Assembly: GCF_023065955.2 (NCBI RefSeq)
Contig: NW_026622863.1
Location: 41,956,177 to 42,020,176, forward strand
Direction: 5' to 3'
DNA length: 64,000 nucleotides
From: Ursus arctos
Lineage: Eukaryota; Chordata; Mammalia; Carnivora; Ursidae
Shown piece by piece: positions 1 through 11,121 of the stretch. A program made the position numbers and the translations under genes. The first letter of the stretch is position 1. Each line of letters starts with the position of its first letter. The notes below the pieces were generated by a model, which made no database searches, was not told the DNA's origin, and saw only the letters and a list, made by a program, of their open reading frames with translations.

Positions 1-179
1 TCTTTTGCTACAACAAAACTCTAGTAACAAGTACAGTGTTTTCCTGAGTTCCGAGACTTGTTACAGTGAGTTACCAAAACCAAGAGCACCTGTGAGACCT
101 CCAAATTTGTAGCCAGCTGTCTGAAGTGATGGTGGCCATGGGGAGCCCTGAGCTTGCAGTTGATGTTGGAAATCTCGAG
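1..179. other. Unassigned left-edge sequence
   Basis: No gene or repeat recognised. Short open frames here have no protein-like features. Confidence 0.4.
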
Positions 180-578
180 GACTGTGCCCTTAACCTCAAG
201 CTTGGCCCCCACTTCAGGGCCTTTGTACTAGCTGTCCCTTCTGCCCAGAATGGTGGTCTCCCAAATTTCCATGTTTCTCTCCCTTCTCCCCCTTCATATC
301 TTTGTCCCATTTGACCTTCACAGTGAGATCATCCCTGAAAACTCTATTTCAAGTTGCATCTCTCCTCTCATTCCTTATTGCTTTCTGTTTTGTTTTCTGT
401 ACCATTTATTACCATCTGATCTCATACACAGTTAATATATTTGATTACTATCTCTTTCAACACTCTACTATCTGGCAATACTACACAGAAATCTTGAGAA
501 TGGGGATTTCTGTTTGTTTACTGATGTATCTTGAGTGTCTATTGTATAATTAGCACTCAGTATATATTTGTTGAATGG
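180..578 (+). repeat. L2 LINE 3' end
   Basis: It contains diverged L2 landmarks in order: cttcagggcctttgta-tagctgt, a C/T-rich middle, and a tail ending cagtatatatttgttgaatgga. Confidence 0.65.
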
Positions 579-779
579 ACCTTATAGCAGAATAGAAAAA
601 AGGCAGTTTCATTATCTTCTTGTAGGACTATAAATTGAGCTAACATTTTTGAATACCAATTCACTTTTATCTGTCAAAAGCATAAATACATTTAACTTCT
701 GGCTCAGCACTTCCAATTTCGGGATTTATCGTAAATAAACTAGCGCATACATGCAAACCTATCTATACAAGTGTGCAGT

Positions 780-1360
780 AAAGAGTGACCTCAGCAAGCT
801 TGGGATGCTCAAACCTTACACACTTCAAAGAAAGGACTGGCCCTTGACCAGCTCCTGGGAGACAGCTTCTGAGCCCTTGGAATATCCTCCCTAATAAAGG
901 TGTCTTTGAATCTCTGAAGCCTAAAGCCACGCCAGATAGTTTATGTTAACAATATGATTTATCGTGAATTCCTGCTTTTGTATGCCTGGGGTATTGAGCT
1001 GTTGTCAGTTTGACCTCTGGGGGACTAGAGAATGAATAGCTAAGGTCATTCATGTGAGTGCTCATCCCTGTGAGACTGACCCCCAATAAAAACTCTGGAT
1101 GCCAAGGCTCAAGTAGGCTATTCTAGTTGTCTAGTTGGCAACACTTTGCATGTGCTGTCACATATCATTGCTGGGAGAATTAAGTACTCTCTGTGCAGCT
1201 CTACTAGGAAAGGAAAACTGGAAGCTTATGCCTGTTCTCTCCTGGGCCCTACCCTATGCTCATTTTTCCTTTGCTGGTTTTAGGTCTTATAACTCTTTCA
1301 CCGAATCATCAAACCTTAGGGTCATCTTGGAAATCCTCAAAACAACCAGGGTATCTATTA
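780..1360 (+). repeat. Solo LTR-like element of an ancient endogenous retrovirus
   Basis: The segment has LTR-style content (caataaaaactctgg poly(A) region at 1083-1097, then ttggcaacactttgcatgtgctgtcacatat split by unit landmarks). It resembles old mammalian ERV LTRs I have seen, but I cannot assign the family. No retroviral coding sequence is attached. Confidence 0.45.
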
Positions 1361-1604
1361 TAAATATGTTAGCATAAGCCTGGAAATAATCTAATGGTGC
1401 TGGGAAAACTGGATATCCACATGCGAAAGAATAAAGTTGTGCCTTACCTTACACCATGTAAAAGAATTAACTGAAAAGAGACAAAGGACCCACACAAGAG
1501 CTAAAACTATAAAACTCTTCAAAGAAAATATAAGGGAAAAATCTTCATGACATTAAAGTTGGCAATGATTTCCTGAACATGACACTGAAAGCACAGGCAA
1601 CAAA

Positions 1605-1823
1605 GGGTGCCGGGATGGCTCAGAAGGTTGGATATCCCACTCTTGATTTCAGCTCAGGGCCATGATCTCAGGGTTGTGAGATCAAGCCTGGCATTGAGAC
1701 CTGCATCAGGCTATGTGTTGGGTGTGGAGCCTGCTTGAGATTCTCTCTCTCTCCCTCTGCCCCTCCCCTCCCACACACTCACTCACTCTCTCTAAAAAAA
1801 TTAAAAATAAAAATATAAAAATA
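1605..1823 (+). mobile_element. Can-SINE, sense
   Basis: Head gggtgccgggatggctcag, CT-rich body and A-rich tail. Flanked by a near-perfect 17-bp duplication, aaagcacaggcaacaaa (1588-1604) and aaagcataggcaacaaa (1824-1840). Confidence 0.9.
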
Positions 1824-2828
1824 AAAGCATAGGCAACAAAACAGGTAAATTGGACTTCCTCAAAATTAAACTTTTGTGCAACAAAGGACTCTACCAACAG
1901 AGTGAAAAGGTAATCTACAGAAAGGAAGAAAATGTTTGCAAATCATGTACCTGATCAGAATATATAAAGAACTCCTACAACTCAGTAACAATAAAACAAC
2001 TCAATTAAAAAATATACCAAGTAGCTGGATACACAATCTCCAAAAAAAGATATATAGATGGCGAATAAGTACACAAAAAGATGCTCAACATAATTAATCA
2101 TTAAAAAAACACAAGCCAAAACTACCAAGAGACACCACACCCATTAGGAAGACTATTACCAAAAGAAAAAAAACCCGGAATATAACAAGTGTTGGTAAGG
2201 ATATGGAGAAATTGGAATCCTTGGGCATTGCTGGAGGGAATGTAAAATGGTGTAGACATTGAGTATGAGAATTTTTCCTCAAAAAATTAAAAATTTAATC
2301 ATCATATGGTCCAGTATTTCTACTTCTAGGTATACACAAAAGAACTGAAAGCAGGGTTTCAAAGACATTATCTGTACAAGCCATGTTCATAGCAGCATTA
2401 TTCACAATACCCAAAAGATGGAAACAATTCAAATGTCCTTCAACAGATAAATGGATAAACAAAATGTGGTATAAATATACAATGAAATATTACTCAGCCT
2501 TCAAAATGAATTAAATTCTAATATAGACTACAAGGATGAACCATTAAAATATTATATGCCGTTAAATAATTCAGACACAAAAAAATATTGTGTGGTTTCA
2601 CTTACACGAACAGCACCTATAACAGTCAAATTCATAGAGAAAGAAAATAGCATAATGGTTACAGGATGAAGGGAGGGTGGATGGCCACCATTTAATGGTT
2701 TCAGAGTTTTAAGTTTAGGGTAATGAAAAATTTCTGGAGATGGACAGTAGTGATGGTTGCACAATAATGTGAATATATTAATGCCACTTAACTGTACATT
2801 TAAAAATGGTTAAAATGGTGAATTTTAT

Positions 2829-3014
2829 CTTTTTTTAAGATTTTATTGATTTGAGAGAGAGAGAATGTGAGAGAGCACGAGAGGGGGAGGGTCAGAGGGA
2901 GAAGCAGACTCTCCACAGAGTAGGGAGCCTGATGTGGGGCTTGATCCCAGGACTCCAGGATCATGACCTGAGCCGAAAGCAGATGCTAAACCAACTGAGC
3001 CACCCAGGCTCCCC
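2829..3014 (-). mobile_element. Can-SINE, antisense
   Basis: It starts with T-rich ttttttaagattttattga and ends gagccacccaggctcccc. The flanks atggtgaattttatc and atggtaaattttatc form the target-site duplication. Confidence 0.9.
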
Positions 3015-3065
3015 TAATGGTAAATTTTATCTTATGTATAATTAACCACAATAAAAAAAAAAATA

Positions 3066-3479
3066 GGCCTAGAATGGAAACAAATTTGTTACTCATGAGT
3101 CAGTAAATGTTGAAACCATGGTATGGATATGGTTGCTCAAAAAAAAAAAAAAAAAAGTACAGCTTAAGAGAAGATGAATCTAACTTTAAAAAGTGGAAAA
3201 ACAATTCATGAATGTTTTTGCTGCTGTTATTACTTGTTTTATTTATAATCAGAGGATTAGAATAAGAAAAATGAAAGAGTGGTCTCAAGGAAGCCAAGGA
3301 AGTTGTCAAAAATGCAGTTGTGATAGGTTTCTGAAAAGAAATGTGAAGAACACAACTCTTCCTTCTCATGTAAAGATGACAATAAAAGCACATTTATATT
3401 TATAATATATATAACATAATAAATATTACATATTATATATAATACATATATATATAATATACATAATATAAAGAGTATG
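3066..3479. other. AT-rich sequence, no gene
   Basis: Includes an A-run (3139-3156) and a TA-rich low-complexity tract at about 3398-3470. Nothing else recognised. Confidence 0.4.
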
Positions 3480-4158
3480 TCCCAAAAGAGTATACAGAGA
3501 AAAATTATGCCCTTCCTGTCCCTACCCACCCTCTTGCCCTCAATGGCTGCCACAGAAGTCACTTTTATTAGTTTCTTTGGCAAATTTCAGTTCTTTATGC
3601 AAACACAAACATTTATTCTTATCCATTTCCCCCTTTTCTTATACAAAAAGCAGAATAGTGTAACATAAGATTCTGAATCTTGTTTTTATTTCTATTTAAT
3701 ATATTTTGGAGGCTTTTTGTATCAGGCCATAGATAGTGTTTTCAGTTTTTTCCCCAATTACATAATGCTGCATTCTTTTCAATGGTTTATTTACAGCTAA
3801 TTTTCACTATTGTGAAGACTGCTATATGAATAATCTTGGATATACATTATGATAACTGTAGGATAAAATCTCAGAAGTGGGATTGCTCAGTGAAAAGTTA
3901 AATGCAATTGGAATTTTGAAAGATGCTGCCAACAGTTTGTACCAACATGCAGTCCCTCTAGCAACATAGGTTTTCAAATTTGGGGAATTTTTGCCATTCT
4001 AGTCCATAAGAACCAATAGCTCTATATAGTTTTAAAGGAATTTATCTGACCATGAATGAGGTCGAGCATATTTTCATACATTTGAGAACATGTAGGCTAT
4101 GTTCTGTGTATTATTTGCTGATCTCTTTCTCCATTCTTACTGGGTTATTAGTCTTTTA

Positions 4159-4198
4159 TGTCTATGGCCATACCACCCTGAACGTGCCCAATCTCGTC
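4159..4198 (+). pseudogene. Truncated 5S rRNA retropseudogene with target-site duplication
   Basis: From 4160, gtctatggccataccaccc followed by tgaacgtgcccaatctcgtc matches the first 39 nt of mammalian 5S rRNA. The only three differences are CpG-type transitions (ACG to ATG, GCG to GTG, CGA to CAA). It is flanked by a perfect 18-bp direct repeat, tgggttattagtctttta, at 4141-4158 and 4199-4216. There is no poly(A) tail and the rest of 5S is absent. Confidence 0.85.
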
Positions 4199-4804
4199 TG
4201 GGTTATTAGTCTTTTAATCAATTTTTTTGTGTGTGTGTGCTCCTTGTATATTAGGGAGGTTTGGCCATTTGTTTGTAACATAAAATGTAAATATATTTCC
4301 AGTTTTTCACTTTAACTTTTTTTTTTTCATATAGAAGGGATAATTAATCTTTTATGTTTTGATTTTTAGATTTTGAAGTTAGAAAGGCCTTCCCCCCTCC
4401 ATGGTTATAAAGTAATTCACTCAAGTTTTCAGTCTTTGTAAGTTAAGTTTTTTGTTTCAGTTTTAAATTTTGACCCATTTGGAGTTAAATCTGGATTCAG
4501 TACGTGGAATAATCCACTCTCTTTTTTCTAGAAAGTCTACCAAGTTGTCTCTACTACCTTTATTGAAAAGTTCACCTTTTCCCTAACTGATCTGAGATGC
4601 CCCGTTCACCATACACTAAAATTCTTTATTTGGTTCTATTTTTGGATTCTATCTTCTGTTCCACTGGTCTGTCCAATGATAATACTATATTACTTAAATT
4701 TTTGAACTTTTAGAATGTTTTATTATAAGGTTAGCCCCATTTGCTCCACATTGCTTTTTTCATCCACACATCTATTCTTGCCTTTGTTTTTCCATTTGAA
4801 CTTT

Positions 4805-4893
4805 ACTTTTTAAAAAACCAATGTTGGGCTTGAACTCATGACCCTGAGATCAAGAGTCATATCCTCTTCTGACCAAGCCAGCCAGGAACCCCT
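4805..4893 (-). mobile_element. Short Can-SINE, antisense
   Basis: Reads aatgttgggcttgaactcat ... gaccctgagatcaagagtc ... ccagccaggaacccc, the compact SINE subfamily lacking the CT-rich part. Confidence 0.75.
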
Positions 4894-5212
4894 GCATTTG
4901 AACTTTAAAATAACTCCTACCTATCTAGAGAAAGATATTTTTGGTGGGATCATGTTAAATTCATAAATTAACTTAAATGACAGTTTATAATGAAGGATTT
5001 CTATTCAAAAATATGATATAACTTTTCATTTAAGTCTTTTTTTGTGTATCTTCATAGGGTTTTAAACTTTTTCTTAAATAAGTCTTTTTAATTCTTGCTA
5101 AGATTATCCTGAAAAATTTTATCCTATTCCAAGGTTTTGTTTGTACATATAAAATTTACTTACATGAATTTTAAACCCAACCTTACTTTCTCCTTTTATT
5201 TAAAATTATGTT

Positions 5213-5325
5213 GGGCACCTAGCAGGACAGTTAGTGAATACGCAACTCTCGATCTCTGGATTGTGAGTTTGGGCCTCACGATGGGTGCAGACTACTTAAA
5301 AACAAAATCTCTAAAAAAATAAAAT
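5213..5325 (+). mobile_element. Short Can-SINE, sense
   Basis: Head gggcacctagcaggac, tail aaaatctctaaaaaaataaa. Exact duplication aaaattatgtt at 5202-5212 and 5326-5336. Confidence 0.85.
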
Positions 5326-6229
5326 AAAATTATGTTAAAAGCAACTGTATTAAATTACTTGTAGAAAGCACCTTTCCAATTAGGAGCAACCTATTTTTAT
5401 ACCCAACAAAATCCACCTGGCCGAGGGATAACCAGAGGGAATTACTAAATTAGTTTATCTTAGTAGGCTCCTTGAGAAAGTTTAAACTTACATTCCTTCA
5501 TCTCTCTAAGACCAGTTTTTTTTTAAGAAAATGTAAACAACACTAATTCACTTCTCTTCTACTTGCAATGGTCAACACTACCCTTCACATTTTCTTAGCT
5601 CACGATTTCACAAGTCGGCTCCCTTAGACCTACACCCCTCGCTCAGGCCATTAAAAGAACACAGAAGACTGAACGGCTTTGTCTCTGGGGTCTGTACTCT
5701 AAGCAAGAACAAGAACCCCATTAAAAATTAAAAAAAAATTTTTTTTAAAGAGTTCCTTTCAAATAAACTTTCTCTTTTAAAAAACATTGCTATTTTAATT
5801 TCAATTCCATAATAATGCTACTGGTTTTACACAAAAGTCAAGCTTTAGCTCACTTATCAGCTCAATTATGTAAACTTTCTCCCATCCAAAAACAAAAACA
5901 AAAAAATGTCCCAGGAAAATCTATCCTTGTTACTGTTTTACCATTGTGGCTCAGCGATTTACTCTCCAAGATACAATACCAGTCATACACACAGTGATAC
6001 TTATTTAAATTACCCATCTCTCTGTCTCTCTCTCACACACACACACGCACACGCACACAGACACACACAAAATCCTGAGTCCCGTTTCTCCCTCTTTCCA
6101 CGACTCCCAACATCCTAAATACACACACCGGGAATCTCTTTACTTGCTCCCTGCAAAGGCTGTCTCGCCTCCCCATCATTCTCCTCAGGCCCTGACTTTC
6201 ATACAGAAATCACTAGCACAGAAAAATAC
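5326..6229. other. Upstream flank of the ZNF566 promoter
   Basis: No repeat family assigned. It holds a short CA microsatellite (about 6031-6067). Open frames over 6144-6485 are composition-driven and lack any recognisable domain. Confidence 0.4.
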
Positions 6230-6252
6230 CTGCCCCCTTCGCGCGTCGGAAA

Positions 6253-6380
6253 CCTCTCCCTTTTGGCCTCCACAACCCCGTTTCATGTTTAGCAATTCCT
6301 CCCTCTGGACCTCCCCAATCCCGTCGCAAGTTTCTAATCTCCTTCCTTTCGGCCACCCCAGCTTTGAGTCTCAGAAGCTC
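6253..6380. repeat. Degenerate three-unit, about 43-bp tandem repeat in the promoter
   Basis: Three successive units at 6253-6297, 6298-6340 and 6341-6380 share the pattern CCTC-CCT-TGGCC-CCCCA followed by a T/A-rich half. The units are diverged and differ slightly in length. Confidence 0.45.
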
Positions 6381-6578
6381 AGGTCCCACAACTCCTCCGC
6401 ACTGAGGAACCGCAAGCCAAACTCACTCCCGAACAAAGGCCGAAAGGGTTACCCGAGAAGCCTGCGCACTCTTTGGGCGCAGTGACACTCCCAGAAGTCT
6501 CTGGAGTGTAGCCAGGCGCAAACTGTGAAAAATCAAGACGAATTTCAAACGGTCCATCCACCGCTTTCCCTGCTCCGA

Positions 6579-6597
6579 ACTACATTTCCCAGAAGGC
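6579..6597 (+). promoter_or_regulatory. ZNF143/THAP11-type motif, site 1
   Basis: actacatttcccagaaggc closely matches the consensus ACTACAATTCCCAGCATGC bound by ZNF143, with differences at few positions. It lies about 430 bp upstream of the exon 1 donor, in the same orientation as the gene. Confidence 0.6.
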
Positions 6598-6867
6598 TCA
6601 ATGGTGCCTATTATCTTACCTAAACCAAACTAGCCCTCCTCTTCCTGAGCCCGTATCTCGGGGGAAAAAGGGTGGGTCCGCGAAGGAACCGCATTTCAAA
6701 CACGTCGGAGTGGCTTTCCCTGGAAGCCACTGCCTAAGGCTCTGCGTGGCCTCCGGTGCGCGGTTCCATGAGGGGGAGCAATCCTTTAAGCAAGCGGGGC
6801 CGTAGCTAACCCCTGACAGAAAGCCTGACAACCGGGAGCCATCTTGCTCGCCACAGGTAACTTTCTG

Positions 6868-6889
6868 ACTACAACTCCCAGAGGACTCC
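6868..6889 (+). promoter_or_regulatory. ZNF143/THAP11-type motif, site 2
   Basis: The stretch starting actacaactcccagagga is a second match to the ACTACAA-TCCCAG element in the same orientation, 289 bp downstream of site 1. The conserved ACTACAA half is exact; the 3' half is weaker. The YY1-like GCCATCTTG lies 22 bp upstream. Confidence 0.6.
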
Positions 6890-6919
6890 TCGGCATCATT
6901 GTGATTCTCGCGTGAATTC

Positions 6920-7019
6920 AGCCTCAAAGTCACGCGCTGGCGGGACCCTCAGGTCTGCATGCGCATCTGTTGCAGCGCTGTGCCGTGTACTGCTGTTTTG
7001 GAAGCTTGGAAGGCCTTAG
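6920..7019 (+). other. ZNF566: ZNF566 non-coding exon 1 (start uncertain)
   Basis: The exon end is placed at 7019 because ggccttag|gtgaggg is a strong donor at the downstream edge of the CpG patch, and no plausible in-frame ATG leads from it to exon 2. The 5' end is a guess. A second donor, cacag|gtaact after 6856, could give an alternative first exon ending there. Confidence 0.55.
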
Positions 7020-7075
7020 GTGAGGGTCCCCAGGAGAGGGCGGAGGCGGAGGCTCGGCTTTGTACGTCCGGATAG

Positions 7076-7610
7076 GTTAGATTGAAATTGTAGTACTGTG
7101 TCTGGTGGTATGTGGTGAATGACCGTGTGGTTGCGACTAGCAGTTCCTGTGGTGAGTGTGTACTTCCAGAGATTACCAGTGTGCAGCAGAGTCTGGGGAC
7201 CCGTGATTGTGCTGGTGTGATTGGATGGGACCCGATGGTGTGTGTGTGATTGGGACCACGTGCAACGTTGTGTGTGCTCGTGTGGGGAGCTTGTGACTCA
7301 GTGGATGTGATACAGCGTTTGTCCCCGTAAGGGTGTGTGATTGTGCGACATTGTGACTGTGTGCTGCAGAGTACAGGTGGGGGTACCTGTGAATACTCTG
7401 GTTAGTGTGGTTGTAACTGTGCGACCATTTGCTGGTGTCAGGTGTTTGTGACAGTGCGGTTGTGACTGAATGTCCTCTTGGTAAACGTGTTATTGTGCTC
7501 ATGTGACCATTTGAGGCCCTGGGTGGGTGGCCCTGTTGCTTTGGTTGTGGGTTACCTCTAGCTGTATGTCCCCGTGGTGGTCGTGTGATTGTTTGGGTGA
7601 CTGGATAAAC
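7076..7610 (+). repeat. GT-rich degenerate minisatellite-like start of intron 1
   Basis: About 530 bp made of imperfect runs such as gtgtgattgtg, gtgactgtgtg and tggtgtgattgg on the plus strand, with marked G/T strand bias. It begins just after the exon 1 donor. No interspersed-repeat family is recognised. Long reverse-strand reading frames here come only from the composition. Confidence 0.6.
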
Positions 7611-8860
7611 GTATGAGGTTTTTTCACTTATATTGCCTACCTAAGTATTATACTGTAGTTTTCCCTGATTTTAAAACTTTTACAAATGCTATCATATTGT
7701 CTTTTTTCTTTTATTTGTACAACTATGTTTTTGAGAATTGCCCTATTAGATATAGTAGTGTTTCATTTGTTTTCTTTGCTATATTGTTTTTTATCGTTTG
7801 AAGTATGCCAGTGTTATTCATCCCTTCAATTAATGATGGGCATTTGAGCTATTTCTAGTTTCTGATTTATCAACAGTGCTGCCACAGCATTCTTTTACAG
7901 AGGATACATATGCATGAATTGAGCTACCTGACAATCTACCTGATTTCTGTGTCATGTGATATCTTGCACTTTACTAGATAGTACCAAAATAAATACCTAA
8001 GTGGGTGCACAAATTTATGCTTGCACAGCAATGTTTGAAACACCTCATTGCTCCATGTCCCTACCAAAACGTGGTTCTGATAGTTATTTAAAACATTTTT
8101 ATGAGATACAGCATATATAAAGTACACAAATCTTAAGAATATGAGCTGTATCACAGTTCGTAAATTAACATTAAGAACTTTGCCAGTACCCCCAGAAGAT
8201 TCCCTCATGCCCCTTCCCAGTTATTTCTCCCACAATCATTGTTCGAAAGTCTATTACCATTAGTTAACTATTCCTGAACTTCTATATAAATGGAATTGTA
8301 TAGCATGTGCTCTTTTATGCCTGGTTTCTTTTCTTCCCCATTATGTCTGAGATTCATCCATGTTGTCATTGTACTTAGTTCTCATTACCTATGGGGATAT
8401 ATTGCAATTTATTCATTGCTTACACTATTGAGGACATTTGATAGTTAACATTTTTTTGGCTATTACAAACTGTATTGCTGCTGTGAACATTCTATGTTTT
8501 TGGTGAACATGTAAATACTTTTCTCTTGGGTAACTACTTAGGAGTGGAATTGCTAAGTCATACAGTGGGCATATATTTAATAGATACTACCAATTTGTCA
8601 TGTGGTTGTACCGATTCATCTAGCAATATATGAGTTTCAGTTGCTCCTCATCGTCTCTGTTTGATATTGTGAGTCTTTTATTTTAACTATTCTGGTGGTA
8701 GTATAGTGGAATTTCATCACAGTTTTAATTTGTGTTTCCCTGATGGGTAATGATGTTCGGCACTTTTTCATAGGTTTATTGGCCATTTGGATATACTGTT
8801 TTTTAAAGTGTCTGTTTAGGTCTTTTTGCCCACTTCCCTTTAAAAAAATTTTTTTTTTTC
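7611..8860 (-). mobile_element. Old antisense L1 3' region in intron 1
   Basis: Landmarks include ataaatggaattgtatagca, gattcatccatgttgtcat, taggagtggaattgctaagt and ggccatttggatatactg, all typical of antisense old L1 3' UTR and ORF2 end. Divergence is high. Confidence 0.65.
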
Positions 8861-9900
8861 ATTTTAAAAAACTTTTTATTTTCATATTGTAAATATAGTG
8901 TAAAGAATTCCTATATTATAAGTCTTCACTCAGGTGCCCTTGGTACAATGATGAAAATCAGGAAATTTACATGGATATAAGAGTTTTGACTAATTTATAG
9001 ACCTTATTTAAGTTTTGCTAATTGTCCTATCAGTGCCCTCTTCTTTTCCAGGATCCAATCGAAGATTCCCACGTTGATTTAATTGTCTTACCGCTTCCCA
9101 TCAGACTTAGTTCTTTAGTCTTTTTTATCTTTCATGACCTTGACACTGAAGAGTACTGGCCATTTATTTTGTAGAATGTCTTTCAATTTGGATTTGTCTG
9201 CTTTTTCCTCATGGTTAAATTTAGACCAAGCATTTTTGGCTAAAAGATCACAGAAATTATGTTTGTGTTCTTCTCAATGTGTCATATAATGTTATCAATA
9301 TATTTCATTACTGGTGATGTTAACTATGATCACTTGGTTGAGGTGGCATCTGCCAGGTTTCTCCTTTGTAAAACTACTATTTTTCTCTTTTCAACTAGTA
9401 AGTATCTTGTGGGGAGACGCTTTGAGACTATGCAAAAATTCTGTTCTCATGGGGGTACCTGGCTGGCTTAGTCAGAAGAACATGCAACTCTTGTTCTTGG
9501 GATCATGAGTTTAAGCCCATGTTCGGGGTATAGAGATTACTAAAATAAACATTAAAAAAAATACTGTTCTCATCATACTTTCACCCATTAACTTTAACAT
9601 CCATTGGTCATTCTTGTCTGTAACAATTATTACTGTGATGTTTGTCTAGTGGTGATTTTCTCTTTCCACCATTTCTTCTATATTAATTTAAATTCTGTAA
9701 AGAGCTGTCCTTTACAGATGTCCCCATTATTTATTCAATTATTTATTAACTCGTGGGTATTTATTTTACTCTGTGAGTTTTAATCCATTATTATTTTTAT
9801 ATATTTTGTTGTTCACATTGTCCCAGATTTGGACATTAGGAACTTCTTCAAATTAGTTCCTGTGTCCTTTTAACATGGCATCATTTTCGAGTACTTTCTT
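8861..9900 (-). mobile_element. Old antisense L1-type fragment
   Basis: A diverged block with landmarks ctttcatgaccttgacact, gagtactggccatttatttt and gtatcttgtggggagacgct that recurs in mammalian genomes as an L1M-related piece. The family name is uncertain. A short SINE sits inside. Confidence 0.5.
9451..9563 (+). mobile_element. Short Can-SINE, sense
   Basis: Head gggggtacctggctggctta. Exact duplication ctgttctcat at 9441-9450 and 9564-9573. Confidence 0.85.
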
Positions 9901-10578
9901 ATGCTTATGTATATCTTTTCCCATTTTCCTAGAAAGTTTTTAGCCCTTTGTCTTTTATGATTAGTCCCCTTTTTTTTTTTTTTTTTGTATCTTGAAAAGA
10001 AATCTTTATTTCCAGGTTCCTAAAGATATTCTGTTTTATTTTAGAAGCTTTATAGATTTAGCATTCATATTTAAGTCTATGGTCCATCTTGAATTAATTT
10101 TTGTGTATGATATTTATTGAAAACACCATCCTTGCCCATCTGAATTGCAGGAGGCTTTTATCATAAGTCAGGTGACATATATGTGGCCCTCTTTTTGGAC
10201 TGTATTCTGTTCTATTATCTTTTTGTCAGTGCCACTGTCTTGAAATCTACAGTATTAGTCCTTTGACTTTTTTACATTTCTTTTTCAAGACTGTCTTGGT
10301 TGTTGTAAGTCCTTTCAATGGATGTCAGAATCAACTTGTTAATTCTCACAAAAAATGAAAAATCCTTTCTAGTGTTTTGTTTATGAGTATATTTGTTAAT
10401 TTGGGGAGAATTGCCATCCTATCAATACTGAATCTTCCAATTAATAAATATGGTGTATGTCTACATTTGTTAAGGTCTTTAATTTCTCTCAACGCTTTGT
10501 TGTAGTTTTCAGTGCACATCTTTTGTTAGATTTGTACCTGGGTATTTGACATTTATTGTTGAAATTGTACATGGTTTA

Positions 10579-10775
10579 TTTTTTTTTTTTAAGATTTTAT
10601 TTATTTATTTGACAGAGAGAGACGGCCAGGAAGAGAGGGAACACAAGCAGGGGGAGTGGGAGAGGAAGACGCAGGCTCCCAGCGGAGGAGCCCGATCTGG
10701 GACTGATCCCAGAATGCCGGGATCACACCCTGAGCCAAAGGCAGAGGCTTAACGACTGCGCTACCCAGGCGCCCC
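10579..10775 (-). mobile_element. Can-SINE, antisense
   Basis: Complete copy. Perfect 18-bp duplication gaaattgtacatggttta at 10561-10578 and 10776-10793 shows a recent insertion. Confidence 0.95.
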
Positions 10776-11121
10776 GAAATTGTACATGGTTTAAATTTTT
10801 TTTTCATTTTCCATTTGTCTGTTGCTAGAAGTACAGTTGTTTTTTGTATATTGTCCTTGGATCTAGCATCTACAAAACACCTACTGCATATGCTATTTAT
10901 CAAGTTGAGGAAGTTCTCTTTCTCATTTGCTAAGATTTTTACATTAATGAGGGCTGAATTTGGCAAATGCATTTTCTCTATTGAGAGGATCGTATTTTTT
11001 TTATTGTTACCATCAATGTGGTAAATTTTCTTAAATTCATATTTTGAACCAGGCTTTCATTCCTGAAGTAAACCCTACTTGTCCATAATGTATTAATCTT
11101 TTCAAGAATTTGACTGGGTTA

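Larger units (their letters stand above)
1390..3065 (+). mobile_element. Old L1 3' end, sense, interrupted by two SINEs
   Basis: Diverged L1 ORF2 C-terminal and 3' UTR sequence begins near ctgggaaaactggatatccac, continues through the region coding the 'cagcattattcacaatacccaaaagatgg' type motif, and ends in an A-rich tail at about 3050-3064. No frame is open. SINEs at 1605-1823 and 2829-3014 split it. Confidence 0.75.
3480..5201 (-). mobile_element. Old antisense L1 (3' UTR into ORF2)
   Basis: Typical antisense L1 landmarks are present, such as ataaaatctcagaagtggga, gattgctcagtgaaaag and the ORF2 segment around 4900-5120 (ctatctagagaaag ... gtatcttcatagggtttt). Many lesions. Hosts the 5S fragment and a short SINE. 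Confidence 0.65.
6230..7075 (+). promoter_or_regulatory. ZNF566: CpG-rich promoter of ZNF566
   Basis: A GC- and CpG-rich patch in AT-rich surroundings lies directly upstream of the predicted non-coding first exon. No TATA box is seen. It holds two ZNF143/THAP11-type motifs (6579-6597 and 6868-6889), a YY1-like GCCATCTTG (6838-6846) and a partial NRF1-like TGCATGCGCATC (6956-6967). KRAB zinc-finger genes typically have such broad CpG promoters. The transcription start cannot be fixed from sequence; I infer it lies within about 6890-6990. Confidence 0.75.

Noticed and set aside
6144..6485. 113-codon plus-strand ORF in the ZNF566 promoter
   Set aside because: CpG-rich promoter composition keeps it open; the sequence is low-complexity Ser/Pro with no domain, and it overlaps a tandem repeat.
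7173..7502. 109-codon minus-strand ORF rich in His, Thr and Ser
   Set aside because: It comes from the GT-rich tract read backwards; no splice or domain support.
10579..10775. tRNA gene in SINE heads
   Set aside because: The tRNA-like heads with A and B box remnants belong to dispersed SINEs; no intact cloverleaf is seen.
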